Assembly: GCA_001567275.1 (NCBI GenBank)
Contig: LNBX01000043.1
Span: 108,351 to 164,824 of the forward strand
Origin: Bacteroidetes bacterium OLB10
Lineage (GTDB): Bacteria > Bacteroidota > Bacteroidia > AKYH767-A > OLB10
DNA length: 56,474 nucleotides
Reading direction: 5' to 3'
In this document: positions 54,505-56,474 of the stretch, piece by piece
Position numbering within the stretch: the first letter of the stretch is position 1
How the letters are laid out: each line of letters opens with the position of its first letter
Translations under genes and position numbers: made by a program
The notes under the pieces: model-generated
What the model saw: the letters and a program-made list of their open reading frames with translations, nothing else
What the model was told of the DNA's origin: nothing
Databases searched by the model: none

Positions 54505-56316
54505 GTGAATTATTTATCAGTAGAAAATATCAGCAAATCGTTTGGCGACAGAATTTTGTTTAAAGATATTTCCTTTGGAATTTCCAAAGGGCAGAAGGTA
54601 GCACTTGTTGCACGAAACGGAACAGGAAAGACATCGTTGCTGAGAATGCTTGCAGAACTTGAGCCGCCCGATGAAGGGAGTATCACTTATCGCAATCAAT
54701 TGAAGGTATCTTATCTCCCCCAGGAAAGTAATCTGGCTGCTTCAGCAACTGTTGCCGACTGCCTGACAGTTAATAATCATATTGCAGATGCATTACTCAA
54801 CGAGAAACCACATTACGAGCTAACTGAAGAAGAGCAAACTTTGTTGGGTAAAATTAAATCAGTTGCAGGCAAACTGAATGTTGATTTTTTTCATCAGCAG
54901 GTAGGTGTGCTTTCCGGAGGACAACAAAAACGATTAGCATTAGCTAAGGTGTTGTTGGATGAAGCAGACTTTGTAATTATGGATGAACCTACCAATCACC
55001 TCGACCTGGATATGATTGAATGGCTTGAATCTTTTCTGACAACAGCAAACATGACCATGCTTCTGGTAACTCACGACCGTTATTTTCTGGATGAGATTTG
55101 TGATGAGATTCTTGAACTCGACAACGGAACTTTGTACAGGCATAAAGGGAATTATTCTTACTATCTCGAAAAAAAAGCCGAAAGGCTGGATAATGAACAG
55201 GCATCTACGGCTCGTGCAAAAAATATTTATCGGACAGAACTGGAGTGGATGCGCAAACAGCCAAGAGCAAGAGGCACTAAGTCAAAATCGCGTATTGATG
55301 CATTTTATGAAACAGAAGAAAATGCCAAAAGGAAAACAGAACAGAATAATGTTCAGCTCGACATTAATATTTCAAGAATTGGAAGTAAGATATTAGAGAT
55401 ACATCGTGTAAGTAAATCGTATGAAGATCTGAAACTGATAGAAGGGTTTGATTATTCGCTTCGCAAAGGAGAAAAAATTGGTATAGTTGGAAATAATGGC
55501 GCGGGCAAGAGTACCTTACTCAACATCATTACAGGAAAAACAAAACCTGATAAAGGGAAAGTGGTTCTGGGTGAAACCATTGTTCCCGGTTATTTTGAAC
55601 AACAGGTTGATGAATTGTCAGGACAAAAACGTGTGATAGAAGTGGTGCGTGATATTGCAGAATTTATTCCGATGAGTGGAGGAAGAAAAATATCGGCAGC
55701 ACAATTGCTCGAAAGGTTTTTGTTTGAACCATCTATGCATTTTCAGTATGTGGAAAAACTGAGTGGTGGCGAAAAACGAAGGCTCTATCTGCTAACAGTG
55801 CTGATGAAAAATCCGAATCTGCTCATTCTTGACGAACCTACAAACGACCTCGACATTGAAACGCTGAGTGTGCTTGAAGATTATCTTGCTTCTTTTGAAG
55901 GTTGCGTTATCATTGTTACACACGACCGGTTTTTTATGGATAAAGTGGTGGATCATATATGGGTATTTGAAGGTGATGGAAAAATCAAGGTCATTAATGG
56001 TAACTATAATGATTATCGTCTGCAACGAAAGGCATTAAAGCGAGAGCAAAAGAAAGAAGAGAGAAACTCAGAGCCTGTTAAACCCAAAGCGGAATCACCT
56101 AAGAAAAAACTGACTTTCAAAGAGCGTCAGGAATATGAACTGCTCGAGAAAGATATTCAGTTGCTGGAGGAAGAGAAAACGATGCTTGAAAAACAACTTT
56201 CTGATGAAGGAGTAAATCATGAGCAACTGATGGAAAAGGCTAAACGAATACAGCAAATTATAATTGAAGTGGACAACAAGACTCTTCGCTGGCTGGAACT
56301 GGCAGAATATTCATAG
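54505..56316 (+). CDS. ABC-F family ATPase (Uup-like)
   Basis: Soluble duplicated ABC protein of 603 residues without membrane segments. ABC-F proteins act on ribosomes, as translation factors or, in some members, antibiotic-resistance factors. Domain 1 has Walker A ARNGTGKTS (about residues 34-42), signature LSGGQQKR and Walker B VIMDEPTNHLD. A charged linker (about 225-285) follows. Domain 2 has GNNGAGKST, LSGGEKRR and LILDEPTNDLD, and a coiled-coil C-terminal extension (about 515-603) of the Uup type ends the protein. The extension argues for a Uup-like housekeeping role rather than drug resistance. The start is GTG 54505 after GGAC. Confidence 0.93.
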   Translation: MNYLSVENISKSFGDRILFKDISFGISKGQKVALVARNGTGKTSLLRMLAELEPPDEGSITYRNQLKVSYLPQESNLAASATVADCLTVNNHIADALLNEKPHYELTEEEQTLLGKIKSVAGKLNVDFFHQQVGVLSGGQQKRLALAKVLLDEADFVIMDEPTNHLDLDMIEWLESFLTTANMTMLLVTHDRYFLDEICDEILELDNGTLYRHKGNYSYYLEKKAERLDNEQASTARAKNIYRTELEWMRKQPRARGTKSKSRIDAFYETEENAKRKTEQNNVQLDINISRIGSKILEIHRVSKSYEDLKLIEGFDYSLRKGEKIGIVGNNGAGKSTLLNIITGKTKPDKGKVVLGETIVPGYFEQQVDELSGQKRVIEVVRDIAEFIPMSGGRKISAAQLLERFLFEPSMHFQYVEKLSGGEKRRLYLLTVLMKNPNLLILDEPTNDLDIETLSVLEDYLASFEGCVIIVTHDRFFMDKVVDHIWVFEGDGKIKVINGNYNDYRLQRKALKREQKKEERNSEPVKPKAESPKKKLTFKERQEYELLEKDIQLLEEEKTMLEKQLSDEGVNHEQLMEKAKRIQQIIIEVDNKTLRWLELAEYS

Positions 56317-56417
56317 TTATTAATAATTGGTTAAATATTTATTGCAGCAGAAGGTTCGTGACTCTGTTGTTTCAGTAATAGTTACTATTTTCGTCATCCG
56401 AAAAATAAATTAATAGA

Positions 56418-56474
56418 ATGAAAAATCTGATTTACATTGCAGTTGCTGCAGCGCTATTGTCATCTTGCAAAAAC
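56418..56474 (+). CDS. Putative lipoprotein, 3' end outside window
   Basis: Only the first 19 codons are visible: MKNLIYIAVAAALLSSCKN, a signal peptide with the lipobox-like LSSC at residues 14-17. TATTTTCG at 56386-56393 is a 7-of-8 match to the -7 consensus, 24 bases upstream. The mature sequence is beyond the window, so no function can be assigned. Confidence 0.6.
   Translation, partial: MKNLIYIAVAAALLSSCKN

Noticed and set aside
54505..56316. An antibiotic-resistance ABC-F protein
   Set aside because: The C-terminal coiled-coil extension and lack of a long inter-domain resistance arm suggest a Uup-like housekeeping factor.

Overview
The window is a chromosomal segment of an AT-rich Bacteroidota bacterium. 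Evidence for this is three secreted proteins ending in type IX secretion (T9SS) sorting domains, the Bacteroidota -7 promoter element TAnnTTTG in front of many genes (often only a few bases from the start codon), Bacteroidota-type versions of Tgt, arginine decarboxylase, DivIC and the DoxX/BT_3928 protein, and a flexirubin-type dialkylresorcinol (DAR) locus. I cannot place it below phylum, although the gene set suits an environmental Chitinophagia/Sphingobacteriia-like lineage. I saw no tRNA, rRNA, CRISPR array, transposase or phage gene.

Layout. 1-2.3 kb: 3' part of clpB facing a DivIC/FtsB-like gene, with a shared terminator. 2.4-6.3 kb: tgt diverges from a glycosyltransferase - sigma factor - rsmG unit, followed by rpmH (L34). 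6.3-9.2 kb: lipoprotein, MacB/FtsX-type permease, glycerophosphodiester phosphodiesterase. 9.2-13.9 kb: a reverse-strand block of secreted proteins (WG-repeat protein, two T9SS cargo proteins with near-duplicate tails) and a YdeI/OmpD-associated protein. 14-16.4 kb: gcvT, 2-phosphosulfolactate phosphatase and a Cys-rich secreted peptide. 16.4-23 kb: amidohydrolase lipoprotein, histone H1-like protein, guaB, and a divergent arginine decarboxylase/arginase pair for polyamines. 23-24.4 kb: queE, aroQ and an unknown gene. 24.4-31.9 kb: the DAR operon (unknown secreted protein, DarA, DarB, unknown, BtrH-like, ABC ATPase, ABC permease, ACP, ketosynthase). 31.9-35.7 kb: obgE, PAP2 phosphatase, LysE exporter, GH3 acyl-adenylase. 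35.8-40.1 kb: a 1427-residue T9SS surface protein. 40.4-43.6 kb: mutL and a flavin reductase. 43.7-51.1 kb: outer-membrane protein, RND exporter, sugar MFS transporter, OPT transporter, thioredoxin-fold lipoprotein. 51.2-56.5 kb: recF, DoxX/thioredoxin protein, folP, ABC-F ATPase and the start of another lipoprotein.

The most system-like region is the DAR operon. It carries the resorcinol-forming pair plus its own ACP, ketosynthase, BtrH-type acyl-handling protein and ABC exporter, but it stops at obgE. The aryl-polyene half of a flexirubin cluster (ammonia-lyase, ketoreductase, dehydratase, acyltransferases) is absent from this window.

A second window-wide signal is that eight genes (divIC, glycosyltransferase, YdeI-like, histone-like, the first DAR-operon gene, darA, PAP2 phosphatase, mutL) are broken by frameshifts in A/T runs of 6-8 bases. 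Removing one base per run restores the reading frame in each case. I annotate these as single genes. Sequencing or assembly error is the simplest explanation, but transcript slippage cannot be excluded from sequence alone.
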